Positions 38,047 to 45,666 of a DNA stretch of 64,000 bases are shown here, piece after piece. Source of the stretch: Mycolicibacter algericus DSM 45454 (GTDB lineage: Bacteria; Actinomycetota; Actinomycetes; Mycobacteriales; Mycobacteriaceae); the NCBI RefSeq assembly GCF_002086455.1, contig NZ_MVHC01000003.1, forward strand, positions 186,001 through 250,000, given 5' to 3'. Under the pieces are notes generated by a model that saw nothing but the letters and a program-made list of their open reading frames with translations, made no database searches and was not told the origin of the DNA. The position numbers and the translations under genes are program-made. How positions within the stretch are numbered: the first letter of the stretch is position 1; the number at the start of each line of letters is the position of its first letter.

Positions 38047-39438
38047 ATGGCTCGTTCACACCTCCTCACTGACTGGGATCCCGAAGACACCGTGGCTTGG
38101 GCGGCCGGAAACGACAAGATCGCCCGCCGCAACCTGATCTGGTCGACGGTCGCCGAACACGTCGGCTTCTCGATCTGGTCCATCTGGTCGGTGATGGTGC
38201 TGTTCATGCCGGAATCGGTGTACGGCTTCACCGCCGGTGACAAGTTCCTCCTGGCGGCCACCGCGACCCTGGCCGGCGGTGCATTACGTATCCCCTATTC
38301 GCTGGCGACCGCGACATTCGGCGGCCGCAACTGGACGGTCTTCTCCGCGCTCGTCCTGTTGATCCCGACGGTGGCGATGACGGTGCTGCTGGCGCACCCG
38401 GGACTGCCCCTGTGGCCGTATCTGATGTGCGCTGCGGCGACCGGCCTCGGCGGCGGTAATTTCGCCGCCTCGATGACCAATGTGAATGCCTTCTACCCTA
38501 ACCGGCTCAAGGGCTGGGCGCTGGCGGTCAACGCCGGCGGGGGGAACCTGGGCGTGCCGCTGATCCAATTGATCGGGTTGGCCGTGCTGGCCACCGCGGG
38601 CAACCGGCAACCCCACTGGGTGTGCGCGGTCTATCTGGTGTTCCTGGCGGTGACCGGGATCTGCGCGGCGTTGTTCATGGACAACCTGGACAACCACAAG
38701 GTCGACCTGTCCACGATGCGCTCGATCCTGCCCGAGGCCGACACCTGGATCATCGCCCTGCTCTACATCGGTACCTTCGGCTCCTTCATCGGCTTCTCCT
38801 TCGCCTTCGGCCAGGTACTTCAGCTCAGTTTCATGGGCAGCGGTCAGAGCCCCTCGCAGGCCTCGCTGCACGCCGCTCAAATCGCATTTCTGGGCCCGCT
38901 TTTGGGGTCGCTGGCCCGGATCTTCGGAGGCCGGATAGCCGACCGGCTCGGCGGTGGCCGGGTCACCCTGGCGGCATTCGGTGGCATGTTCGCGGCCGCG
39001 GGAGTGCTCGTCGGTGTCAGCGTCCTGGCCGACCATCACGGCGGTCCGACCACCAGCGCCACCATGGTGGGCTACGGCGTCGGCTTCGTGGCGTTGTTCA
39101 TCGTCTCCGGGATCGGCAACGGCTCGGTCTACAAGATGATCCCGTCGGTCTTCGAAGCCCGCAGTCATACCCTGGGCCTCAGTGAGGGTGAACGGCGACA
39201 GTGGTCGCGAGCCATGTCGGGGGCGTTGATCGGCTTCGCCGGGGCGATCGGGGCGTTCGGCGGGGTCGGGATCAATCTGGCGTTGCGGCAGTCATATCTG
39301 TCCAGTGGTTCGGCCACAACGGCGTTCTGGATCTTCATGGCCGGCTACGTCGGCGCCGCCGGGATGACCTGGTTCAGATATGTGCGGATCCCGCTCCTCA
39401 CCGCGCAACCCGCCCGGACCGCCCTGGCCCCGGCCTGA
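38047..39438 (+). CDS. narK3: NarK3-type nitrate/nitrite MFS transporter (second copy)
   Basis: 463 residues with about 12 membrane segments. Same signatures as the first copy: DPEDTVAWAAGNDKIARRNL, AATGLGGGNFAASMTNVNAF, and IGNGSVYKMIPSVFEARS. Length and the following nnaR agree with NarK3 (Rv0261c, ~469) and with the M. smegmatis narK-nnaR arrangement. nnaR starts 84 bases after its stop and may be cotranscribed. The 5' region (GGTAACGAAAC near 38020) contains GlnR-like half-sites but not with normal spacing. Confidence 0.9.
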   Translation: MARSHLLTDWDPEDTVAWAAGNDKIARRNLIWSTVAEHVGFSIWSIWSVMVLFMPESVYGFTAGDKFLLAATATLAGGALRIPYSLATATFGGRNWTVFSALVLLIPTVAMTVLLAHPGLPLWPYLMCAAATGLGGGNFAASMTNVNAFYPNRLKGWALAVNAGGGNLGVPLIQLIGLAVLATAGNRQPHWVCAVYLVFLAVTGICAALFMDNLDNHKVDLSTMRSILPEADTWIIALLYIGTFGSFIGFSFAFGQVLQLSFMGSGQSPSQASLHAAQIAFLGPLLGSLARIFGGRIADRLGGGRVTLAAFGGMFAAAGVLVGVSVLADHHGGPTTSATMVGYGVGFVALFIVSGIGNGSVYKMIPSVFEARSHTLGLSEGERRQWSRAMSGALIGFAGAIGAFGGVGINLALRQSYLSSGSATTAFWIFMAGYVGAAGMTWFRYVRIPLLTAQPARTALAPA

Positions 39439-39522
39439 GGTGGCTGCCACCGCGACGGAGCCGACCCGGGCCGGCGACTGCCCGGAACGGCGACCGCATC
39501 CCGGCGCTGCGGCGGCTCTCGG

Positions 39523-40662
39523 ATGACCCGGCCGGACCGGGCGGCGCTGAGCGGCTACCGGGTCGCGGTGACCTCGTCGCGTCGCGCCGACGAGCTCTGC
39601 ACCCTGCTTCGGCGCCACGGTGCCACCGTCTGTGCCGCTCCGGCGATCGACATGGTCGACCTCACCGATGACGACGAATTGCACCGCTGTACGGAGGAAT
39701 TGATCGCGAGACCACCCGACATTCTGGTGGTGACGACCGCGATCGGTTTCCGCGGCTGGATCGCCGCCGCCGAGGGGTGGGGACTGGCCGATGAACTCAT
39801 CGAGGCGTTGCACACCGCCCGGATTGTCGCTCGTGGGCCGAAGGCGGTGGGCGCACTGCGCGCGGCGGACCTGCCCGAGGAGTGGTCGCCAGAATCCGAA
39901 TCTTCGGCCGCGATGCTCGGCTACCTGCGGGCCGCGGGTGTCTGCGGCCACCACATCGCGGTCCAGCTGCACGGCACCAGCGGCGGCTGGGATCCGGCTC
40001 CCGAACTACTCGACCGACTCCGTTGTGCGGGCGCCGAAGTGACGCCCATTCAGGTCTACCGGTGGCGGGCGGCCCGGCCCGGTGGAGAGTTCGACCAGCT
40101 GACCACCGAGATCGCCCAGCGGCAGTTCGACGCCGTCAGCTTCACCTCGGCCGCGGCGGTGATGGCCACGCTCACCCGCGCCGTCGAGCTCGGCATCTCC
40201 GATGAGCTGCTCGGCGCGCTGCGGTCGGAGGTACACGCGATGTGTGTGGGTCCGCTGACAGCCCGGCCGCTGACGCAGCTCGGTGTCCCCACATCGTCAC
40301 CGCGGCGGATGCGGCTGGGGGCGTTGGCTCGCCACATCGTGGACCAGCTTCCCCGGTTGCGCTCCCGCGCCGTGTATGCCGCCGGCCACCGGATCGAGGT
40401 TCGCAGCAGTTGCGTGATGGTCGACGGGGTGGCCAAGGCGGTGTCACCCGCCGGGATGGCGACGCTGCGCGCGTTGGCTCGTCATCCCGGCAAGGTGGTG
40501 TCCCGTGACGACCTGCTCGACGCCCTGCCGGGCAACGGCCGTAGCACGCACGCGGTGGAAACGGCGGTGCTGCGGCTACGAAATACGCTGGGCGACAAGA
40601 ACATCATCGCTACCGTCGTGAAACGCGGTTATCGGCTTGCGGTCGACCAGCCGAACGGTTAA
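39523..40662 (+). CDS. nnaR: HemD-like / winged-helix regulator of nitrate and nitrite assimilation
   Basis: 379 residues. The first ~270 residues follow uroporphyrinogen-III synthase: SGYRVAVTSSRRADELCTLL, VVTTAIGFRGWIAAAEGWG and AVSFTSAAAVMATLTRAVEL. The last ~100 are an OmpR-type winged helix (VSPAGMATLRALARHPGKVV, ATVVKRGYRLAVD). This fusion is NnaR of M. smegmatis (MSMEG_0432) and Rv0260c, an activator of nitrite reductase and nitrate uptake genes that acts with GlnR. The HemD fold may sense a ligand; catalysis is doubtful. Its stop overlaps the nirD stop on the other strand (TTAA). Confidence 0.9.
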   Translation: MTRPDRAALSGYRVAVTSSRRADELCTLLRRHGATVCAAPAIDMVDLTDDDELHRCTEELIARPPDILVVTTAIGFRGWIAAAEGWGLADELIEALHTARIVARGPKAVGALRAADLPEEWSPESESSAAMLGYLRAAGVCGHHIAVQLHGTSGGWDPAPELLDRLRCAGAEVTPIQVYRWRAARPGGEFDQLTTEIAQRQFDAVSFTSAAAVMATLTRAVELGISDELLGALRSEVHAMCVGPLTARPLTQLGVPTSSPRRMRLGALARHIVDQLPRLRSRAVYAAGHRIEVRSSCVMVDGVAKAVSPAGMATLRALARHPGKVVSRDDLLDALPGNGRSTHAVETAVLRLRNTLGDKNIIATVVKRGYRLAVDQPNG

Positions 40663-41024
40663 GCGACGGCCCGCTCGGCGCCGGTCCGGCCGATCTGCAC
40701 GTAGCCATCCACCACCCGCGTCGGGTACACCCGCACCGAGATGCGGGGGTCGTCCAGGCAACTGCCGTCGTCGAAGGCGAACGCCTGCTTCTTCAGCGGC
40801 GAGATGACCGAGAGCCGGCCGCCGCGGTCACCCACGATGCCCCGCGACAGCACGGCCGCCCGGAAGAACGGGTCGACATTGCACACCGCGTGCACCGAGC
40901 CGTCATCGAGCCGGAACAGCGCGGCCTGCTTGCCGTTGTCGAGCAACACCCCCACGCCGAGGCCGGGGATGAGCTGGTCATACCGGCAGGCGGTGGTCCA
41001 TGTCGAGACGGTGGTGGTGATCAT
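40659..41024 (-). CDS. nirD: Nitrite reductase small subunit
   Basis: 121 residues with a Rieske-like fold but without the usual Cys-His cluster ligands, as is normal for assimilatory NirD: GVGVLLDNGKQAALFRLDDG, VHAVCNVDPFFRAAVLSRG and SPLKKQAFAFDDGSCLDDP. The start overlaps the nirB stop (ATGA), so the two subunits are translationally coupled. Together they reduce nitrite to ammonia with NAD(P)H. Confidence 0.93.
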   Translation of the reverse strand: MITTTVSTWTTACRYDQLIPGLGVGVLLDNGKQAALFRLDDGSVHAVCNVDPFFRAAVLSRGIVGDRGGRLSVISPLKKQAFAFDDGSCLDDPRISVRVYPTRVVDGYVQIGRTGAERAVA

Positions 41025-43597
41025 GATTCCTCCTCAGTGCGCAGTACCGGGATGGGTAACGGAACTTTGCGGCCGTCGCGCTCGGTGAACGCGACGGTGG
41101 GGTCTTCGGCGTCGGGGGCGTTGACGAACGAGACAAAGCGCGCCAGCTTCTCCGGGTCGTCGAGCACCCCCTTCCATTCGTCGGTGTAGTTGTCGACGTG
41201 GCGGGCCATCGCTGCCTCGAATTCGGAAGCGAGGCCCAATGAGTCGTCGCAGACGACTTCGCGGATGTGGTCGAGCCCGCCTTCGATCGACTCGACCCAG
41301 GGTGCGGTGCGCTGCAGCCGATCCGCTGTACGGATGTAGAACATCAAGAACCGGTCGATGTAACGGAACACCGTCTCGGTGTCGATGTCGGAGGCGAGCA
41401 GTTGGGCGTGCTTGGGCGACATCCCACCGTTGCCGCCGACGTACAGATTCCAGCCGATCTCGGTGGCGATCACGCCGACGTCCTTGCCCCGCGCCTCGGC
41501 GCATTCGCGCGCGCAGCCGGACACACCCATCTTGATCTTGTGCGGTGCGCGCAGGCCCCGATAGCGCAGTTCCAGGTCGACGGCCATCTTCACGGAGTCC
41601 TGCTGTCCGTAGCGGCACCAGTCACTGCCCACACAGCTCTTCACGGTGCGCAGCGACTTGCCGTATGCCTGACCGGATTCCATGCCGGCATCGACCAACT
41701 TGCGCCAGATGGCCGGCAGCTGATCCACTCGGGCGCCGAACATGTCGATCCGCTGACCGCCGGTGATCTTGGTGTAGAGCCCGAACTCCTGCGCGATCTG
41801 ACCGATCAGGATCAGGTGCTCGGGCTTGATCTCACCGCCGGGCACTCGGGGAACCACCGAGTAGCTGCCGTTGCGCTGAATGTTGGCCAGGAAGTGGTCA
41901 TTGGAGTCCTGCAGTGCCGCCTGCTCGCCCTCCAGGATGTGCTCGGAACCGGTGGACGCCAGGATGGAGGCGACGGTCGGCTTGCAGATGTCGCAGCCGT
42001 GGCCGCTCCCGAAGCGCTGCAGCAGCTCGGAGAAGGTACGGATCCCGGTGACCTGGACGATCTGGAAGAGTTCGGCGCGCGACTGCGCGAAGTGCTCGCA
42101 CAGCGCCTTCGACTGCTCCACGCCCTCGGCGACCAGCAGCTCCTTGAGCAGCGGAATGCAGGAGCCGCACGAGGTGCCGGCCTTGGTGCGGTTCTTCAAT
42201 GCCTGGACGTCGCAGCAGCCGTCAGCGATCGCTTCGCACAGTTGGGTCTTAGTGACGTTGTTGCAGGAACAGATCTGCGCCGCCCCGGGCAGCGCACCGA
42301 TCCCCAACGACGTCTTGCCGTCGCCACCGGAACCCGACGGCGCGATCAGGTCGAGCGGATCGCCGGGCAATTCGGCGCCGACCATCGGGCGCAGCACACC
42401 GTATGACGTGGCGTCTCCGACAAGAATCCCGCCGAGCAGGGTCTTGGCGTCGTCGGAGAGCACCAGCTTGGCGTAGGTGCGCTTCACCGGGTCGTTGACC
42501 ACGACCGACAGTGAGTTCGCGGTGGTCCCCATCGCGTCGCCGAAGCTGGCCACGTCGACGCCGAGCAACTTGAGTTTGGTGGACATGTCGGCTTCGCCGA
42601 ATTCGGCCAGGCCGTCGAGCAGCCGGTCGGCGACCACCTCGGCGCTGGTGTAGCCGGGGCCGACCAGGCCGTAGCAGACGCCCTCGATGGCGGCGACCTC
42701 ACCGATCGCGTAGACATCGGCGTCACTGGTCATACAGGAGATGTCCGTGAGTACGCCGCCGCGCTCGGCGATCGACAGGCCGGCCTCGCGGGCCAACTCG
42801 TCGCGCGGACGGACCCCGGCGGCGAAGATCACCAGTCCGGCCTCGATGACCGTGTCGTCGGAGAGCCGCACCATCAACGTGGGCGACCGGTGCTCGTGGG
42901 TGCGGCGTTCGATGGCCTGCGTGCCGACTCCGACATGGACGGCGATACCCAGATCGGAGATCATCCGGCCCAGCAGCGAGCCGCCGGCGTCGTCGAGCTG
43001 CTGCGGCATCAGCCGCGGCGCCATCTCGACGATGTGCGGTTCGATCCCGGATGCCCGCAGCGCGTTGGCCGCCTCGAGGCCCAGCAGCCCGCCGCCGATG
43101 ACCACACCGGCGCGGGTGCCGCCGGCTTCCAACATGCATTCGATGTCGGCGCGGATACCGTCGAGGTCGTCCAGGGTGCGGTACACGTGGCAGCCCGGCA
43201 GATCATGGCCCGGCACCGGCGGCACGAAGGCCCGCGATCCGGTCGCCAGCACCAGGGTGTCGTAGCGGTAGCTCTCGCCGTTGGCGGTCTGCACGATCTT
43301 GGCGCCGCGATCGATCTCGGTGACCCGGGATTTGAGCAGCAACCGGACCTGCTCGTCGCCGGCGTAGTCGTTGCCCGGCAGCGCCAGCCGGGAGCGGTCC
43401 CAACCGTCGGTGTAAGACGTCAGCCCGACCCGGTAGTAGGCCGGGTCGGACTCCTCGGCCAGCACGGTGACCCGCCAGCTTCCACTGCCGGCCCGACTGC
43501 GCAGCGCCTCCACGAAGCGGTGGCCGACCATGCCGTGTCCGACTACGACCAGTTCCCGAACGGCGTCGCCGGCGCGGGGCGTTTCGATCGGGGCCAT
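41021..43597 (-). CDS. nirB: Nitrite reductase [NAD(P)H] large subunit
   Basis: 858 residues, the expected size. Order of parts: FAD/NAD domain (ELVVVGHGMVGHRFVEALR, VVIGGGLLGLEAANALR), BFD-type [2Fe-2S] domain near residue 440 (CSCNNVTKTQLC and CGSC), a second degenerate copy (HGCDICKPTV), then the sulfite/nitrite reductase ferredoxin-like and siroheme/4Fe-4S domains (SCVGSDWCRYGQQDS near 655 and GVSGCARECAEARGKD), giving the four cluster cysteines. It reduces nitrite to ammonium. A palindromic GTTAC-N6-GTGAC box lies 44 bases upstream. It corresponds to Rv0252. Confidence 0.95.
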   Translation of the reverse strand: MAPIETPRAGDAVRELVVVGHGMVGHRFVEALRSRAGSGSWRVTVLAEESDPAYYRVGLTSYTDGWDRSRLALPGNDYAGDEQVRLLLKSRVTEIDRGAKIVQTANGESYRYDTLVLATGSRAFVPPVPGHDLPGCHVYRTLDDLDGIRADIECMLEAGGTRAGVVIGGGLLGLEAANALRASGIEPHIVEMAPRLMPQQLDDAGGSLLGRMISDLGIAVHVGVGTQAIERRTHEHRSPTLMVRLSDDTVIEAGLVIFAAGVRPRDELAREAGLSIAERGGVLTDISCMTSDADVYAIGEVAAIEGVCYGLVGPGYTSAEVVADRLLDGLAEFGEADMSTKLKLLGVDVASFGDAMGTTANSLSVVVNDPVKRTYAKLVLSDDAKTLLGGILVGDATSYGVLRPMVGAELPGDPLDLIAPSGSGGDGKTSLGIGALPGAAQICSCNNVTKTQLCEAIADGCCDVQALKNRTKAGTSCGSCIPLLKELLVAEGVEQSKALCEHFAQSRAELFQIVQVTGIRTFSELLQRFGSGHGCDICKPTVASILASTGSEHILEGEQAALQDSNDHFLANIQRNGSYSVVPRVPGGEIKPEHLILIGQIAQEFGLYTKITGGQRIDMFGARVDQLPAIWRKLVDAGMESGQAYGKSLRTVKSCVGSDWCRYGQQDSVKMAVDLELRYRGLRAPHKIKMGVSGCARECAEARGKDVGVIATEIGWNLYVGGNGGMSPKHAQLLASDIDTETVFRYIDRFLMFYIRTADRLQRTAPWVESIEGGLDHIREVVCDDSLGLASEFEAAMARHVDNYTDEWKGVLDDPEKLARFVSFVNAPDAEDPTVAFTERDGRKVPLPIPVLRTEEES

Positions 43598-43640
43598 GCG
43601 CTGAGATTAGAAAGGCGATATTGCGGCAGTATCGCCATGC

Positions 43641-43656
43641 GTTACAACCGTGTGAC
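43641..43656. promoter_or_regulatory. GlnR/NnaR-like box before nirB
   Basis: GTTAC-AACCGT-GTGAC matches the GlnR consensus GTnAC-N6-GTnAC in both orientations and lies 44-59 bases upstream of the nirB start. In M. smegmatis nirBD is activated by GlnR and NnaR, which supports the reading. Confidence 0.6.
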
Positions 43657-43817
43657 GGTGTGCTCACGTGGCTGTGAGGGTGCTCGCCAGGTCCGCGGAG
43701 TGTGGGTTTGTTCACTATCGGCGAACGCGGAACTTTAGCGTGGTCGACTCAAGTTCTACTCGATGACGGGCCGGTACCGACCGGCGCGGCAGCAATCCAA
43801 GAAAGGTAGTGACACCA

Positions 43818-44264
43818 ATGAGCACCCTCACTCTGTGGCCCCGCCCGTTCGACACCGACCGGTGGGTACGCGACTTCTTCGGCCCGGCCACGGCCAACGA
43901 CTGGCGGACGCCCGCGGCCGGCGGCTTCCGACCCGCCGCCGAGATCACCAAGGACGGCGACGACGCGGTGGTCCGCCTGGAGCTCCCGGGCATCGACGTG
44001 GAGAAGGACGTGACCGTCGAACTCGACGGCGGCCGTCTGGTCATCCGCGGCGAGCGCCGCGACGAGCACACCGAAGCCGACTCCGGTAACCACCAACGCA
44101 CGCTGCGCGAAGTGCGCTACGGCGCCTTCCGCCGGTCGTTCGCGGTACCGGGGCACGTCACCGGCGACGACGTCTCGGCGTCCTACGACGCCGGCGTACT
44201 GAGCGTCCGGGTAGCCGGCGTCCACGCCGGCGCCCAGCCGCAGCGGATCGCCATCACCAAGTAG
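43818..44264 (+). CDS. hsp20: Hsp20/alpha-crystallin small heat-shock protein
   Basis: 148 residues from ATG 43818 (GAAAGG upstream; a GTG three codons earlier is less well placed). The alpha-crystallin domain spans about 38-140: FRPAAEITKDGDDAVVRLEL, GIDVEKDVTVELDGGRLVIR, and the C-terminal ASYDAGVLSVRVAGVHAG with the conserved G-V-L-S-V motif. It is an ATP-independent holdase. It corresponds to Rv0251c (Acr2/Hsp). Divergent from nirB; a strong terminator follows. Confidence 0.92.
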   Translation: MSTLTLWPRPFDTDRWVRDFFGPATANDWRTPAAGGFRPAAEITKDGDDAVVRLELPGIDVEKDVTVELDGGRLVIRGERRDEHTEADSGNHQRTLREVRYGAFRRSFAVPGHVTGDDVSASYDAGVLSVRVAGVHAGAQPQRIAITK

Positions 44265-44286
44265 GCCGTAACCACGACTGGCCCGG

Positions 44287-44320
44287 AAAACCCCCGCACA
44301 CAGCGTGTGTGGGGGTTTTT
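44287..44320 (+). terminator. Intrinsic terminator after hsp20
   Basis: AAAACCCCCGCACAC pairs with GTGTGTGGGGGTTTT around a short AGC-centred loop; the stem is about 15 bp counting one G-T pair and ends in TTTTT. It isolates hsp20 from the succinate dehydrogenase operon. Confidence 0.85.
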
Positions 44321-44428
44321 CTGTGCCCGACGTTTCGCCACACCAACGTGATCTGTCTCACGTCCGGTTCCCGATGTGGCTAGCATCGGGTGAACGTACT
44401 GTGATCCGTAACACCTGAGGAGGAACCG

Positions 44429-44725
44429 GTGTCGAGCACTAGCGAACTCGCCGAACTGCACGCCCTGATTGGCGACCTGCGGCGCTGCGTGCTGGGACTG
44501 AAGACCCGGTTCGGCGATATCCCTGGGATGCGCCGCATCGAGATGGACGCCGAGCGCATCCTCGCCGATGTTCAACTCCTCGAATCCGACGCCGGGGAAC
44601 TCGATCTGCAACGCTGGGCCGCCGAGCGCGCCCAGGAGAAGATCGCGATCCCCGATACCGAGTACGACAGCGAATTCTGGCGTGACGTCGACGACGAGGG
44701 CGTCGGCGGCCAGGGCAGGTACTGA
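44429..44725 (+). CDS. Conserved small protein preceding the Sdh1 operon
   Basis: 98 residues from a GTG start with an excellent Shine-Dalgarno (GAGGAGGAACC). Largely alpha-helical and acidic: TSELAELHALIGDLRRCVLG and GMRRIEMDAERILADVQLLE suggest a coiled-coil-prone N-terminal two thirds, and the tail DTEYDSEFWRDVDDEG is acidic. It corresponds to Rv0250c, always found beside the Sdh1 genes in mycobacteria as I recall. Function is unknown; position suggests an accessory or assembly role for Sdh1. Confidence 0.8.
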   Translation: MSSTSELAELHALIGDLRRCVLGLKTRFGDIPGMRRIEMDAERILADVQLLESDAGELDLQRWAAERAQEKIAIPDTEYDSEFWRDVDDEGVGGQGRY

Positions 44726-44790
44726 CCCCACCGGGTGCTGCTTGTATAAGGGGCGCCCTCCGACGAAATCCAGCCGAAGGGAACCCCCAG

Positions 44791-45630
44791 ATGAGCGCAC
44801 CCGCCGTGAACCGTCCTGGCACCGGCGTCTTCTCGGCGACTCGCGCACGGATCGCGGATCGCACCCTGCGCACCGACCGGTGGTGGTTATCGCCGCTGCG
44901 GGTCAATGTCTTCCTCAGCGCGTGGGTTCTCTACGCAACGGTCCGGGCGTTCTGGGGCAGCGACTACTGGGTCGACAGATATCACTACCTGACACCGTTC
45001 TACTCGCCGTGTATCAGCGCATCCTGCGTGGAGGGCTCCAGCCACCTGGGGGTCTGGCTGCCGGAATTCCCCTGGTGGATTCCGCTGGGTGCGTTGGTTC
45101 TGCCGTTTCTGTTGGCGTTCCGGCTGACCTGCTACTACTACCGCAAGGCCTACTACCGCGCCTACTGGCTCTCGCCGGCGGGATGTGCAGTGCCCGAACC
45201 GCGTGCCGGCTACACCGGGGAGACCCGGTTCCCGCTGATCATCCAGAACAGCCACCGCTACTTCTTTTACGCCGCCCTGGCCATCACCATGCTGAACACC
45301 TATGACGCGATCACCGCGTTCTACTCCGCGGACGCCAACGGTGGCGCCGGTGGTTTCGGGTTCGGCCTGGGCAACATCGTGCTCTGCGTCAACGTGGCAA
45401 TGCTGTGGGCCTACACCGGCGGTTGTCACTCCTGCCGGCACGTCATGGGTGGACGGCTCACGCACTTCTCCAAAAACCCGGTGCGCTACTGGCTTTGGTC
45501 GAAGATCAGCTGGTTCAACGGCCGGCACCAGCAGTTCGCCTGGATCACTCTGGGCACGCTGGCCTTCACCGACTTCTATGTCTGGATGGTGGCCAGCGGC
45601 GTCTTCACCGATATCCGGTTCATCGGCTGA
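44791..45630 (+). CDS. Succinate dehydrogenase (Sdh1) membrane anchor subunit
   Basis: 279 residues with about five membrane segments (NVFLSAWVLYATVRAFW, LGALVLPFLLAFRLTCYYY, YFFYAALAITMLNTYDAITA, NIVLCVNVAMLWAYTGG, LGTLAFTDFYVWMVASGVF). Residues such as GGCHSCRHVMGG could be ligands for haem or quinone contacts, but this cannot be settled by eye. It corresponds to Rv0249c and is followed by the flavoprotein and FeS genes, so it should anchor Sdh1 and exchange electrons with menaquinone. Confidence 0.85.
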   Translation: MSAPAVNRPGTGVFSATRARIADRTLRTDRWWLSPLRVNVFLSAWVLYATVRAFWGSDYWVDRYHYLTPFYSPCISASCVEGSSHLGVWLPEFPWWIPLGALVLPFLLAFRLTCYYYRKAYYRAYWLSPAGCAVPEPRAGYTGETRFPLIIQNSHRYFFYAALAITMLNTYDAITAFYSADANGGAGGFGFGLGNIVLCVNVAMLWAYTGGCHSCRHVMGGRLTHFSKNPVRYWLWSKISWFNGRHQQFAWITLGTLAFTDFYVWMVASGVFTDIRFIG

Positions 45631-45666
45631 CGAAGCCTCATTCACACGAAGAGTAAGCGAGAATTC

